Source: Alphaproteobacteria bacterium (GTDB taxonomy: Bacteria > Pseudomonadota > Alphaproteobacteria > Bin95). From it: 52,228 bases of DNA. The notes beneath the pieces were generated by a model that saw only the letters and a program-made list of their open reading frames with translations, was not told the origin of the DNA and searched no databases. Within the stretch, counting starts at the first letter, position 1, and every line of letters begins with the position of its first letter. The translations under genes and the position numbers were made by a program. Of the stretch, positions 44,161-52,228 are shown in pieces. The stretch covers positions 1,289 through 53,516 of the forward strand of contig JAPORR010000083.1 in assembly GCA_026710105.1 (NCBI GenBank), given 5' to 3'.

Positions 44161-45039
44161 ATGAATGCCGCAGAGCCAACGAAGTCATTCCTTGAGGTTA
44201 AGGGCAAGCGGATGGCCTATGTTGAGATAGGGGAGGGCGCCCCCATCGTCTTCCTACACGGCAATCCGACCTCCTCCTATCTCTGGCGCAACATCATGCC
44301 GCATGTGGCTGGTCAGGGCCGTTGCCTAGCGCCCGACCTGATCGGCATGGGCGACAGTGACAAGCTCGACGCCTCCGGACCTGGCAGCTACCGTTTCGTC
44401 GAGCATCGAGACTATCTTGATGGCTTTCTCGACGCCGTCGGCCTCGGCGGCAATGCCGTTCTCGTCATCCACGACTGGGGTTCGGCGCTCGGTTTCGACT
44501 GGGGCAACCGGCATCGCGATCGGGTGCGTGGCTTCTGTTACATGGAGTCCATCGTCCGACCGATGTCATGGGAGGAGTGGCCGGAAACGGCGAAGGCCGT
44601 GTTCCAGGGCTTCCGCTCGCCTGCAGGCGAAGGGATGGTTCTGGAGAAAAACCTATTTGTCGAGCGCGTGCTGCCCGGTTCGATCCTGCGCAAGATGTCC
44701 GAAGAAGAAATGGCGGTTTACCGCCGACCCTTCGTTGCGCCCGGCGAGGACCGGCGCCCGACGCTCACATGGCCTCGCGAGATCCCGATTTCCGGCGAGC
44801 CTGCGGATGTTGTCGAAGTCGTCCGCGCTTATTCGCAGTGGCTAGCGTCATCGGATGTTGCTAAGTTATTCATTGATGCTGAGCCCGGTGCCATACTGAC
44901 TGGTCAGCAAAGGAAGTTCTGCCTCGGCTGGCCCAACCAGACGGTAGTGAAGATCAGGGGAAGCCATTTTCTCCAGGAGGATTCCCCCGACGAGATCGGC
45001 AGGGCCCTCTCGGACTGGCTGCACGAACTGCCAGACTGA
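44161..45039 (+). CDS. dhaA: haloalkane dehalogenase (alpha/beta hydrolase)
   Basis: 292 residues. It hydrolyses carbon-halogen bonds of haloalkanes to alcohol and halide. The DhaA/subfamily II catalytic set is all visible: [11 protein letters not shown] with halide-binding N35, [13 protein letters not shown] with nucleophile D105 and halide-stabilising W106, the catalytic acid in YMES (E129), and base H269 in [13 protein letters not shown] 44161 has GGGAGTGA seven bases upstream; a GTG nine bases earlier is possible. Activity on environmental haloalkanes is inferred, not shown. Confidence 0.9.
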   Translation: MNAAEPTKSFLEVKGKRMAYVEIGEGAPIVFLHGNPTSSYLWRNIMPHVAGQGRCLAPDLIGMGDSDKLDASGPGSYRFVEHRDYLDGFLDAVGLGGNAVLVIHDWGSALGFDWGNRHRDRVRGFCYMESIVRPMSWEEWPETAKAVFQGFRSPAGEGMVLEKNLFVERVLPGSILRKMSEEEMAVYRRPFVAPGEDRRPTLTWPREIPISGEPADVVEVVRAYSQWLASSDVAKLFIDAEPGAILTGQQRKFCLGWPNQTVVKIRGSHFLQEDSPDEIGRALSDWLHELPD

Positions 45040-45117
45040 TCAGGCTTTATATGGGAACAAGATGGATTGGGGCAGGCAGGCCCTGTGGTCTCGATCCACC
45101 GCCGTCATCGCCCATCC

Positions 45118-45483
45118 TCATCGTCCGCGCGCGGCCTCCACGACCGGTACGGCGCGCCCGTTATAGACGTCAGGTTTGCGCACCCGGACACAGCACCAGG
45201 TGACCTTCGGATCCTCCAGGCAAAATGCCAGAAGCTCATCCACCAGCGTTTCCAGCAGGTCTGTATGCGGGCGGTCTGGCCACTCGGAGGTCACATGTGC
45301 AAAGATGCGGTCATAATCGATGCAGTCGTCGATGCTGCGGGCCGTCTCCCACGCAGGTCGAGTCATCTCCACATCGACCAGCAGGCGTTGGCGCCTGTCG
45401 GGATGGCGCTCCCAGCCGGCTATGCCCACCCTAGTCTCCAGGATGAGACCCTCAAGGGCCACACGTTGCCAGTTTTGCGTCAT
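45118..45483 (-). CDS. folB: dihydroneopterin aldolase (FolB-like)
   Basis: 121 residues, the normal size of the small tunnelling-fold protein. It cleaves dihydroneopterin to 6-hydroxymethyl-dihydropterin in folate synthesis. VALEGLILETRVGIAGWERHP is the family start with the conserved glutamate; RQRLLVDVEM and CIDYDRIFAHV (the Y...D pair near the pterin site), ETLVDELLAFCLEDP and VRVRKPDVYNGRAVPVV follow. ATG 45483 overlaps the upstream SDR stop (ATGA). It ends a three-gene operon. Confidence 0.88.
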   Translation of the reverse strand: MTQNWQRVALEGLILETRVGIAGWERHPDRRQRLLVDVEMTRPAWETARSIDDCIDYDRIFAHVTSEWPDRPHTDLLETLVDELLAFCLEDPKVTWCCVRVRKPDVYNGRAVPVVEAARGR

Positions 45484-46214
45484 TCCTCGATCATTGCCAT
45501 CTCAATGTCTTCATAGTCCTGGAAGCGAAATCCAGCGTCAACATACAGCGTCTCTCCGGTCACACTTTCGGTTTCGATAAGGTAACGCACGGCGCGAAAC
45601 AGGTCGTCCAGCGCGATCTCACGCCCGAGCAGCGTGGAACGGACGACGGCTCGATATTCGTCGGCGCTTTGGCCGCCGCTCGGCAGGGCCACGCCCGGCG
45701 CAACTGCATTGACCCGCACAGCGGGTGCCAATGCCTGCGCTAGCATCGTCGTAGCGTTCTGGAGTGCTGTCTTAGCCAGCGTGTAGGACAAGAAAGACGC
45801 GCTCGGCCGCCAGACCTTGAAGTCGAGAAAGTTGATTGCGACTGCCGGGCGGCCGCGCGCGGCGATGGCGCGGATGAGATTGACTGGGGCCGCCAGATTG
45901 ACAGCGATATTCCGCGCCCAGGTGCCAGCTTCCAGCGTTTCCATGTCGTCATATTCGAAGGTGGATGCGCAATTGACGAGCACATCGACGGGGCCGAGTG
46001 CGGCCTCGCAATCAGCGATCAGAGCCTCGGCAGCATCCCAACTCGAGAGGTCTGCAGGTAGCAAGGCTGCCCGCTTGATTCGTGCGGCAAGCGTTTCCGC
46101 CTCATGCCGAGAACCATTGTAGTGGATACCGACCGAGCGGCCTGTCCGGCCGAAGCTGAGCGCTAGATGACGGCCGATCCGCCGCGCTGCGCCCGTCACC
46201 AGCACGACCGTCAT
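45480..46214 (-). CDS. folM: short-chain dehydrogenase, pteridine-reductase-like (FolM-type)
   Basis: 244 residues. VTGAARRIGRHLAL is the TGx(3)RxG variant of pteridine reductases; NCASTF lies near residue 81, and the catalytic Tyr144 and Lys148 are in SYTLAK. The adjacency to folB with a four-base overlap strongly suggests dihydrofolate/dihydromonapterin reductase work in pterin metabolism. The start at 46214 overlaps the glycosyltransferase stop (ATGA). Confidence 0.82.
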   Translation of the reverse strand: MTVVLVTGAARRIGRHLALSFGRTGRSVGIHYNGSRHEAETLAARIKRAALLPADLSSWDAAEALIADCEAALGPVDVLVNCASTFEYDDMETLEAGTWARNIAVNLAAPVNLIRAIAARGRPAVAINFLDFKVWRPSASFLSYTLAKTALQNATTMLAQALAPAVRVNAVAPGVALPSGGQSADEYRAVVRSTLLGREIALDDLFRAVRYLIETESVTGETLYVDAGFRFQDYEDIEMAMIEE

Positions 46215-47029
46215 GACGCGAGCCAAGCTTCCAGGTTCTCGACCCGCCGGGCGTTCTGCGCCGTACGGAACGCCTCGTTGGTGTGGGCATTGGCGACAAA
46301 TTCAGCGCGGGCGGCGGATGCAATTTCAGGTGTGAGGTCGAGTTCGCCTGCATCTATGGCAGCGATGATGGCGGCATAGCCGCGCGCCGCGCGGTCGGCC
46401 GTGTCCGGTGACTGGGTGATCGAGCCGTCGCGCTTGATGTAATCGTAACCGGTCCGCGCGAGGCCCCGGAACGTGGGGCAGCGGCTGAGCACTTCAAGGT
46501 TGAACACCACATCGCTACAGAAATCGAAGGCGTGCCAGCCCTCGCCGGCAAATTCGCGGCGGAGGAGTGCGTTCATCGGCAGGCGCGGGCCAAGGACCGC
46601 TTCGACCGTCAACGGGAAGTCGACTGGCTCCGCCGGGAACGCAGTTTTCGTCAAATGTCCTTCAATCCAGAGCGCTGTATTGTCCACCGCCGCGCCGTAG
46701 CGATCAGCAAAAGGCAGCATGAAGGCGAAACGGTCGGGACGTACGGCGTCATCGGCATCGAGATTAGTGATAAAGCGTCCGCGCGCCGCTATAAGCGCGG
46801 CATTGCGGGCGGGCCCATCGCCGCTGCCGTTTTGTCCGGTGGAAACCTGCCGGAGTCGTGAGTCGCTACAGCCGAGCAGGGCTACGTAGTCCACACCATC
46901 GTCGGAGGCGAGTACCACCTCAATATCGTCAAATGTCTGCGCAAGCACGCTCTCGACCGCCTTGCCGATGGTTTCAGTGGCCTCAAAACACGGGACCAGA
47001 ATGCTGACGGTCGGTGCTAGACTGGGCAC
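46211..47029 (-). CDS. family 2 glycosyltransferase
   Basis: 272 residues. GT-A fold: VSILVPCFEATETIGKAVES, VLASDDGVDY, GDGPARNAALIAARGRFI and NLDADDAVRP (the DxD-type metal site near residue 105). GPRLPMNALLRREFAGEGW resembles acceptor-binding segments of other GT2 enzymes. The likely start is GTG 47029, with AGGAGG some ten bases upstream; longer in-frame starts add no conserved sequence. It transfers a sugar to an unknown acceptor. Overlaps folM by four bases. Confidence 0.82.
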   Translation of the reverse strand: MPSLAPTVSILVPCFEATETIGKAVESVLAQTFDDIEVVLASDDGVDYVALLGCSDSRLRQVSTGQNGSGDGPARNAALIAARGRFITNLDADDAVRPDRFAFMLPFADRYGAAVDNTALWIEGHLTKTAFPAEPVDFPLTVEAVLGPRLPMNALLRREFAGEGWHAFDFCSDVVFNLEVLSRCPTFRGLARTGYDYIKRDGSITQSPDTADRAARGYAAIIAAIDAGELDLTPEIASAARAEFVANAHTNEAFRTAQNARRVENLEAWLAS

Positions 47030-47088
47030 CAGGGAGCCGCCCTCCTTTGGAAAACAGACGCATCTTAGCAGTATCGGGGAGAACCTGC

Positions 47089-47895
47089 ATGACCGCCCTG
47101 CCGTCCTACGATGTCCTTGCAATCCGCTATGGTGAGCAGGCGCAGCGCCCGGAAGGCTCGACTTTCCTGGGAGGTGACCCCGCCAAAATGATCCCAGGCC
47201 TCGACTTCTTCACCTATGTCATCGTCGGGGCTGGACGAACCTGGATCGTCGATACCGGCTTCAAATCTGATTTTTCCGGCGAGGGCGGCCGCATATTGCG
47301 GCACGACCCGGCAGCCGTGCTGGGTCGACTCGGCGTCGATGCGAAGACGGCGCCCGATGTGTTGCTGACCCACGCGCATTTCGATCATGTCGGTAATCTC
47401 GCCGACTATCCGGCTGCCGCCTTCCGCATGCATGCGGAGGAAATGGTGTCGATCACGGGACCAGACATGACGCACCCGGCCTTCCGCCAAGCCTACCATC
47501 TCTGTGACACGCAGGCGCTGGTGCAGCTCGTCTATGAAGACCGCCTGTGTTTTGACAACGACCCGGTCGTCGAAATTGCGCCTGGCCTCGAGTCGTACCT
47601 GATCGGCGGTCATGCGCGCGGCCAGACAGTGCTTCGCGTTCACAGCAAACGCGGCTGGATCCTGCTGGCCTCGGATGCTGTTCATCTGTTTGAGGAAGTC
47701 ATGCATGAGCGGCCCTTCGCGATCTTCTACGACCTTGCAAAGATGGTGGAAGGCTATCGGCGCTGCCTAGCACTTGCCGGTTCTCTCGACCGGCTTGTGC
47801 CCGGTCACGATCCGCTGGTGACGGTCCGCTACCCGGCCCTGGCAGCCGACCTGGAAGGTGTTGTGTTCGACCTTGGGGTCGTGCCTTCGGCTTGA
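47089..47895 (+). CDS. metallo-beta-lactamase-fold hydrolase (N-acyl homoserine lactonase-like family)
   Basis: 268 residues. The di-metal motif HAHFDH is at residues 95-100, followed by further metal ligands in GGHARGQ and the aspartate of LASDAVH; the terminal ligand is in VPGHDP. The overall pattern VDTGFKSDF and the length match the AHL-lactonase-like subgroup, which hydrolyses lactones or other esters; quorum quenching is possible but unproved. ATG 47089 has GGGGAG six bases upstream. Divergent from the glycosyltransferase. Confidence 0.85.
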   Translation: MTALPSYDVLAIRYGEQAQRPEGSTFLGGDPAKMIPGLDFFTYVIVGAGRTWIVDTGFKSDFSGEGGRILRHDPAAVLGRLGVDAKTAPDVLLTHAHFDHVGNLADYPAAAFRMHAEEMVSITGPDMTHPAFRQAYHLCDTQALVQLVYEDRLCFDNDPVVEIAPGLESYLIGGHARGQTVLRVHSKRGWILLASDAVHLFEEVMHERPFAIFYDLAKMVEGYRRCLALAGSLDRLVPGHDPLVTVRYPALAADLEGVVFDLGVVPSA

Positions 47896-47962
47896 GCTGC
47901 CGAGGCGCTTGCGCAGGCGCTATCTGCGGCTATAGTCGCGCGTCTATTCGGAGGGGCCTCCC

Positions 47963-48355
47963 ATGCTGATCTCACCGGCCTACGCGCAGTCGGGCGGCGG
48001 CGGCGACATGCTGACCGGCCTGTTACCGATCATCCTCATCTTCGTCGTTTTCTACTTCCTGCTGATCCGTCCGCAGCAAAAGAAGGCCAAGGCCCATCGC
48101 GAACTCGTGGCGGCGCTCAGACGCGGCGACAGGGTGGTAACCGCCGGCGGGATCATGGGTGTCGTTGCGCGGGTCAACAACGAGCATGAAGTGCTGGTGG
48201 AAATCGCAGAGGGGGTGCGAGTGCGCATGGTCCGCTCGCAGATAACCGATGTGCTAAGCAAACCCAATCCGGCCGCTGCTGCGCCCGCCAATGATGGCGG
48301 CAGGCCCGCTGGTGGCCTCGGCGGGTTGTTCGGCCGGTTCGGTAAGGGCAACTGA
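47963..48355 (+). CDS. yajC: Sec translocon accessory subunit YajC
   Basis: 130 residues. A short N-terminal segment, one helix (LLPIILIFVVFYFLLIRPQ) and the conserved QQKKAKAHRELVAALRRGDRV identify YajC, a small partner of SecDF in the inner membrane. The C-terminus is a Gly/Ala/Pro tail. ATG 47963 has GGAGGGG upstream; GGAG there may pair with the following CTCC, partly masking the site. First gene of the sec operon. Confidence 0.93.
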   Translation: MLISPAYAQSGGGGDMLTGLLPIILIFVVFYFLLIRPQQKKAKAHRELVAALRRGDRVVTAGGIMGVVARVNNEHEVLVEIAEGVRVRMVRSQITDVLSKPNPAAAAPANDGGRPAGGLGGLFGRFGKGN

Positions 48356-48362
48356 CTCACCA

Positions 48363-49925
48363 ATGCTCTACTTTGCCAGGTGGAAGATCGTTGTTATTCT
48401 GGCGATCTGTGTGCTCGGCTTGATCTACGCATCACCAAATTTCTGGCGGGCGGACAATCTCAGCACGGACCTGCCGAGCTGGATTCCGCATAAAACCGTC
48501 AATCTTGGCCTAGACCTCCAGGGCGGCGCACATCTGTTGATAGAAGTGCAGACCGGCGCGGTATTGCAAGAACGGCTGGAGGCGGTGGAGGACAGTGTCC
48601 GCCGCAGCCTGCGAAATGCACGCATCGGTTATCAAGGGCTGGGCGTGCGCAACAAGGCCGTAGTGTTCGCCCTGCGCGACACCGGCGATCTCGGACAGGC
48701 TCGGCAGCTTGTCGTCGAAGGTGACAACCTGGTGACCGTTGAAATCGACGCGTCTGGGGCTGCACGGTTGGAATATCCGCCGGAAGTGGTCGTGGATATC
48801 GAGAGCGCCGCCGTCGAGCAGACCCTAGAAATCCTGCGCATCCGCCTGAATGAACTCGGGCTGCGGGAGCCGACAATCCAGCGCCACGGCGCGGACCGCA
48901 TCATTGTGCAACTTCCGGGCATCGACGACCCGGATGCGATCAAGGCACTCCTGACCCAGACGGCAAAGCTTACCTTCCATCTGCTCGACCAACGCAACGC
49001 GGACCCAGCCGCTACTGCGCCGCCGGGTGCGCGTTGGCACAAGGGCACGGACTCGTTCGAGCAGGAGATCGACTATCTCGTGGAAAAGCGCGTGCGGGTT
49101 TCCGGCGAACGCCTTGTTGATGCCCAACAGACCTTCCAAGATGGGCAGCCTGTGGTCAGTTTCCGTTTCGATTCGGTGGGTGCGCGGCAGTTCGGCCGTA
49201 CCACGGGCGAACATGTCGGACGGCCACTGGCTATCGTGCTCGACAACGAGGTCATCAGCGCTCCTCGGATCAACGAGCCGATTCTAGGGGGCTCCGGCAT
49301 CATTTCCGGATCGTTCACGCTGACTGAAGCGCAGAACCTAGCCCTGCTGCTGCGGGCTGGCGCCCTGCCAGCACCGCTTGTCTATCTGGAAGAGCGCACG
49401 GTCGGGCCGGGCCTTGGGCAGGACTCCATCGATGCCGGCAAGGCAGCGAGTATCATCGGCATGGTCGCTGTGTTGGTGTTCATGGTTGTGGTCTACGGGC
49501 TGTTCGGCCTCATGGCGAATATCGCGTTGGTATTCAACATGGCGCTAATTTTCGGTGCGTTGTCGCTGCTCCAGGCAACGCTGACCCTTCCCGGCATCGC
49601 CGGCATCGTGCTGACCATTGGCATGGCGGTTGACGCTAATGTGCTTATCTTCGAGCGCATTCGCGAGGAAGCACGGGTCGGGCGCGGTGTTATCGGCGCC
49701 ATCGACGCCGGCTATGACCGGGCACTCAAGACGATCATCGATGCGAACTTGACCACACTGATCGCCGCCGCGCTGTTGTTCTGGTTCGGCTCGGGGCCGG
49801 TTAAGGGCTTCGCGGTCACGCTTGCCATCGGCATTCTAACCTCCATGTTCACCGCCATCTGGGTGACGAGGCTCATGGTCGTCTTCTGGGTCCGCCGCCG
49901 GCGCCCGCAATTATTGCCGATTTGA
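48363..49925 (+). CDS. secD: protein translocase subunit SecD
   Basis: 520 residues. SecD with SecF uses the proton-motive force to pull preproteins through SecYEG. VNLGLDLQGGAHLLIEV (the D1 motif), the large P1 periplasmic domain (about 60-350), LALLLRAGALPAPL (D3), and helices from about 360 on with IGMAVDANVLIFERIREE (D5) are present. ATG 48363 starts seven bases after the yajC stop. RND fold with six helices. Confidence 0.96.
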   Translation: MLYFARWKIVVILAICVLGLIYASPNFWRADNLSTDLPSWIPHKTVNLGLDLQGGAHLLIEVQTGAVLQERLEAVEDSVRRSLRNARIGYQGLGVRNKAVVFALRDTGDLGQARQLVVEGDNLVTVEIDASGAARLEYPPEVVVDIESAAVEQTLEILRIRLNELGLREPTIQRHGADRIIVQLPGIDDPDAIKALLTQTAKLTFHLLDQRNADPAATAPPGARWHKGTDSFEQEIDYLVEKRVRVSGERLVDAQQTFQDGQPVVSFRFDSVGARQFGRTTGEHVGRPLAIVLDNEVISAPRINEPILGGSGIISGSFTLTEAQNLALLLRAGALPAPLVYLEERTVGPGLGQDSIDAGKAASIIGMVAVLVFMVVVYGLFGLMANIALVFNMALIFGALSLLQATLTLPGIAGIVLTIGMAVDANVLIFERIREEARVGRGVIGAIDAGYDRALKTIIDANLTTLIAAALLFWFGSGPVKGFAVTLAIGILTSMFTAIWVTRLMVVFWVRRRRPQLLPI

Positions 49926-49944
49926 GAGGCAGAGGGTCACGATA

Positions 49945-50892
49945 ATGCGACCGCTGCGGTTGATTCCACCCGACACTAGTTTCCGCTTCATTGCGCTTCG
50001 TAAGCGTGCCTACATCGTCTCGATCCTGATGATTTTGGCTTCTGCAGCATCGCTTGCGACGCAAGGCTTGAATTTTGGTATCGATTTTGTCGGTGGCACG
50101 CTAATCGAGGTGCGCACTGATGGCCCAGCAGATATCCAGGCGATGCGCCAAATACTGTCCGCGCTCGACCGGGGCGAGGTCGGCTTGCAGGAATTCGGCC
50201 AGCCGACCGATGTGCTGATTCGTATTCAGCAGCAGCCGGGCGGCGACGCGGCCCAGCAGGCTACCGTCGCCGCTGTGAAGTCGGCTCTCGGTGACAGCGT
50301 CGAGGAATATCGCCGCGTCGAAGTTGTAGGACCCAAGGTAGGCGGCGAGCTGATCGAGGCTGGGGCGATCTCGGTCGGGCTCGCCCTGCTCGCGATCATG
50401 GCCTATATCTGGTTCCGGTTCGAATGGCAGTTCGGCGTGGGCGCGGTGCTCGCCTTGGCCCACGATGTTGTCACGACAGTGGGCGTATTCGCTCTCCTGC
50501 AATTGGAATTTAACCTCTCCACCGTTGCCGCGGTGCTGACCATCGCCGGCTATTCGATCAATGACACGGTGGTTGTCTTCGATCGGGTACGCGAAAACCT
50601 ACGCCGCTTCAAGACCCTGCCGATGACAGACCTGCTGAACCGGTCGGTCAACGAAACATTGTCGCGCACAGTCGTGACTTCCGCGACGACCCTTCTGGCT
50701 CTGTTCGCCCTGTTCTTCCTCGGGGGCGAGGTGATCCGCGACTTCGCTTTCGCGATGATCTGGGGCGTTATTATCGGCACCTACTCTTCGATTTGGATCG
50801 CCTCGACGACTCTCTTGTGGATGGGTGTGCGCCCAAGCGCGAGTGACGAATTGCTCGATGACGCCGAAATTGCCCGCACGCTCGGCGACTAA
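49945..50892 (+). CDS. secF: protein translocase subunit SecF
   Basis: 315 residues. GLNFGIDFVGGTLIEV (F1 motif), VGPKVGGELIEAGAIS, and IAGYSINDTVVVFDRVRENLR (F4 motif) identify SecF; six transmembrane helices. It partners SecD in the inner membrane. It lies 19 bases after secD with GAGGG upstream; its stop TAA shares a base with the next ATG. Confidence 0.96.
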   Translation: MRPLRLIPPDTSFRFIALRKRAYIVSILMILASAASLATQGLNFGIDFVGGTLIEVRTDGPADIQAMRQILSALDRGEVGLQEFGQPTDVLIRIQQQPGGDAAQQATVAAVKSALGDSVEEYRRVEVVGPKVGGELIEAGAISVGLALLAIMAYIWFRFEWQFGVGAVLALAHDVVTTVGVFALLQLEFNLSTVAAVLTIAGYSINDTVVVFDRVRENLRRFKTLPMTDLLNRSVNETLSRTVVTSATTLLALFALFFLGGEVIRDFAFAMIWGVIIGTYSSIWIASTTLLWMGVRPSASDELLDDAEIARTLGD

Positions 50893-51272
50893 TGACCGAC
50901 ATTAGTCCTGTCGTCCCGCAGAACCGCCAAGTCGTTGAAAGCTACGGCAGCAGGTGTTTCCGAATTTCAGGTACGATCTGGACGGGTTCTGTGCTGCTGC
51001 GCCCCGACGTGGTGTTGTCATGGCCGGTGACTGCGTTCCGGGAGGTTGTGCTGGAAAGTCTCATGCCGTTGACAGAGAGTGGCAACGCTCCCGAAATTCT
51101 CTTGATCGGCTGTGGCACCCGGGCAGAAATGATGTCCCGCACGCTGCGAGATGCGATTCGGGCAGAGGGCATGATCGCCGATACCATGGATACCGGTGCG
51201 GCCTGCCGTACTTATAATGTGTTGGTGGCAGAGGACCGCCGTGTTGCGGCCGCGCTGATCGCCGTCGAATAG
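50892..51272 (+). CDS. Mth938-like domain protein (NDUFAF3/DUF498 family)
   Basis: 126 residues. The family pattern FRISGTIWTGSVLLRPDVV, ILLIGCGTRAEMMSRTLR and the final NVLVAEDRRVAAALIAVE are typical. The human homologue NDUFAF3 helps assemble respiratory complex I; the bacterial role is less clear. It overlaps the secF stop by one base (TAATG) and is the usual tail of this operon in alphaproteobacteria. Confidence 0.88.
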   Translation: MTDISPVVPQNRQVVESYGSRCFRISGTIWTGSVLLRPDVVLSWPVTAFREVVLESLMPLTESGNAPEILLIGCGTRAEMMSRTLRDAIRAEGMIADTMDTGAACRTYNVLVAEDRRVAAALIAVE

Positions 51273-51402
51273 CATGGGCATACGGCGCGAAGGCGTGACC
51301 CTGTCGCTGAGCCGGGGATGAATCCGGGTTTTCGGCTGAAGGGACGGATGAGACGCTGCCTCCAGCTCACACCGAAATTCCAGCCGGCGTGTCGCCTTAC
51401 AG

Positions 51403-51431
51403 TTGATTTTGCCGCAATAACCAAGTATCAT
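51403..51431 (+). promoter_or_regulatory. candidate sigma-70 promoter ahead of the sterol methyltransferase-like gene
   Basis: TTGATT (51403-51408) and TATCAT (51426-51431) stand 17 bases apart, a good sigma-70 layout, about 145 bases before the likely start of the next gene. The surrounding interval 51273-51576 contains no gene; its AT content is higher than that of the upstream operon. Alphaproteobacterial promoters are poorly conserved, so confidence is limited. Confidence 0.3.
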
Positions 51432-51576
51432 CACGGTATTGAACGGAGACCTTGACGCAAAAAAATCGCAGAGGTTTCGTTCAGGAACGCCGCGACGCAT
51501 ATTGGTGCCTGTTCAGGAAAAATCTTGCCGACACAACAAGAAAATCCACCGGGCCACATATCCGCTAGGCGATCGA

Positions 51577-52228
51577 GTGTTCGTTCCCTGTCGGCCTATC
51601 ACGTCGGAAGATGTAAAATCTACGGTCGATGATTACACTGCACTTTACGACGTCAGCCTGGACAGCAGAAAAGAGCATTACAGCTCTCTCGTAAACCAAT
51701 ATTACGACCTGGCGACCGATTTTTACGAATTCGGCTGGGTACAATCCTTCCATTTCGCGCCTCGTCGCCGGGGCGAGGCTTTCACGGCGTCTCTGCTTAG
51801 ACACCAGAATTTTCTTGCCGACTGGCTGTCCCCGAAACCGGGGATGCAAGTACTTGATGTGGAGTGCGGGGTTGGAGGACCGATGAGCAATCTGGCGCGC
51901 CGTTCGGGTGCTAGTTTTGTCGGCATCAACAACAACGCCCATCAGATTGAGCGCGCCAAAATTCATACGAAGGATGTCAAGGCATTATGCCGCTTCATCC
52001 TCGGCGACTATATGCAGATTCCGGAAGATGATAACAGCTATGACGCTGCCTTCGCGATCGAGTCCATGCCTCACGCGCCGGACAAAACAGCCGTCTTCGC
52101 CGAAATTCTGCGTGTCTTGCGCCCAGGAGCTTGCTTTGCGGAGTATGAATGGTGCCTTGCCGATGACTTTGACCCGGGCAATGCAAAGCACTTACAGATC
52201 AAGCACGATATCATGGTAGGCAACGGGT
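51577..52228 (+). CDS. sterol C-24 methyltransferase-like protein (Erg6/SMT type), 3' end outside window
   Basis: 217 residues to the window edge without a stop. LVNQYYDLATDFYEFGW and SFHFAPRRRGEAF reproduce SMT region I (the sterol-binding Y-E-x-G-W); VLDVECGVGGPMSNLARRSG the SAM site; FVGINNNAHQIERAK the NNN-Q block; AIESMPHAPDK the region III; AEYEWCLADDFDP the YEW region IV. This combination is specific to sterol methyltransferases rather than generic methyltransferases. SAM motif G is E (LDVECG) and IEATxHAP reads IESMPHAP. The start is probably GTG 51577 (weak TAGG site). Lower GC than its neighbours. Likely substrate a delta-24 sterol (inference). Confidence 0.85.
   Translation, partial: MFVPCRPITSEDVKSTVDDYTALYDVSLDSRKEHYSSLVNQYYDLATDFYEFGWVQSFHFAPRRRGEAFTASLLRHQNFLADWLSPKPGMQVLDVECGVGGPMSNLARRSGASFVGINNNAHQIERAKIHTKDVKALCRFILGDYMQIPEDDNSYDAAFAIESMPHAPDKTAVFAEILRVLRPGACFAEYEWCLADDFDPGNAKHLQIKHDIMVGNG

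Noticed and set aside
51577-52228. Generic small-molecule or ubiquinone/menaquinone methyltransferase for the last gene
   Set aside because: Those families lack the YEFGW, FHFAP, NNNxxQ and YEW blocks that are all present here in SMT order.

Overview
The window looks like part of an alphaproteobacterial chromosome, probably from an uncultured, Rhodospirillales-like lineage. The evidence is gene order typical of that class: pepA/lptF-lptG-surA-pdxA-rsmA, yajC-secD-secF followed by an Mth938-type gene, holC overlapping pepA, and a DUF4170 gene. Most of it is GC-rich. Core housekeeping genes are intact, but several accessory genes are clearly broken, as expected of a genome that is losing genes, possibly a host-associated one (inference).

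Layout. 1-9.6 kb: end of a membrane protein, LLM-class oxidoreductase, smpB, dapA, a haloacid dehalogenase, dusA, aspC, an IS630 transposase scar, a SAM methyltransferase with a shortened C-terminus, a four-domain rhodanese protein and a wrecked comF. 9.5-17.6 kb: ndk, holC, pepA, then the outer-membrane operon lptF-lptG-surA-pdxA-rsmA, with no lptD in its usual place, and a histidine phosphatase. 17.7-21.1 kb: O-acetylhomoserine sulfhydrylase, CoA-binding protein, an ABC-2 permease without ATPase, a TPR protein and tRNA-Val(CAC). 21.6-26.9 kb: a spermidine/putrescine-type ABC transporter on the minus strand, with two small membrane genes downstream, one of only 57 codons.

27-39 kb is a catabolic block of acyl-CoA and thiamine diphosphate (TPP) enzymes: a frameshifted acetolactate-synthase-like enzyme, an NDP-forming acyl-CoA synthetase, decayed thiolase and DUF35 genes, a flippase-like membrane protein, acyl-CoA dehydrogenase, an E1 alpha/beta pair with no E2 or E3, and a split sulfopyruvate-decarboxylase-like enzyme. 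In its middle (33.5-34.7 kb) is the graveyard of a restriction-modification island (pieces of res, hepT and mod), ending in an inverted array of 7-bp repeats just ahead of the acyl-CoA dehydrogenase gene.

39-47.9 kb: a class A penicillin-binding protein, a gene of the glycine/proline reductase selenoprotein B family read through an in-frame UGA (probable selenocysteine in a U-x-x-C motif), quinone oxidoreductase, enoyl-CoA hydratase, haloalkane dehalogenase, a glycosyltransferase-folM-folB operon and a metallo-hydrolase. 48-52.2 kb: yajC-secD-secF-Mth938, then the start of a gene closely resembling eukaryotic sterol C-24 methyltransferase (Erg6/SMT), which runs off the window end.

The most notable items are the probable selenoprotein, the bacterial sterol methyltransferase, the lptD-less lpt operon, the restriction-modification scar with its heptamer repeats, and the E2/E3-less TPP cluster.
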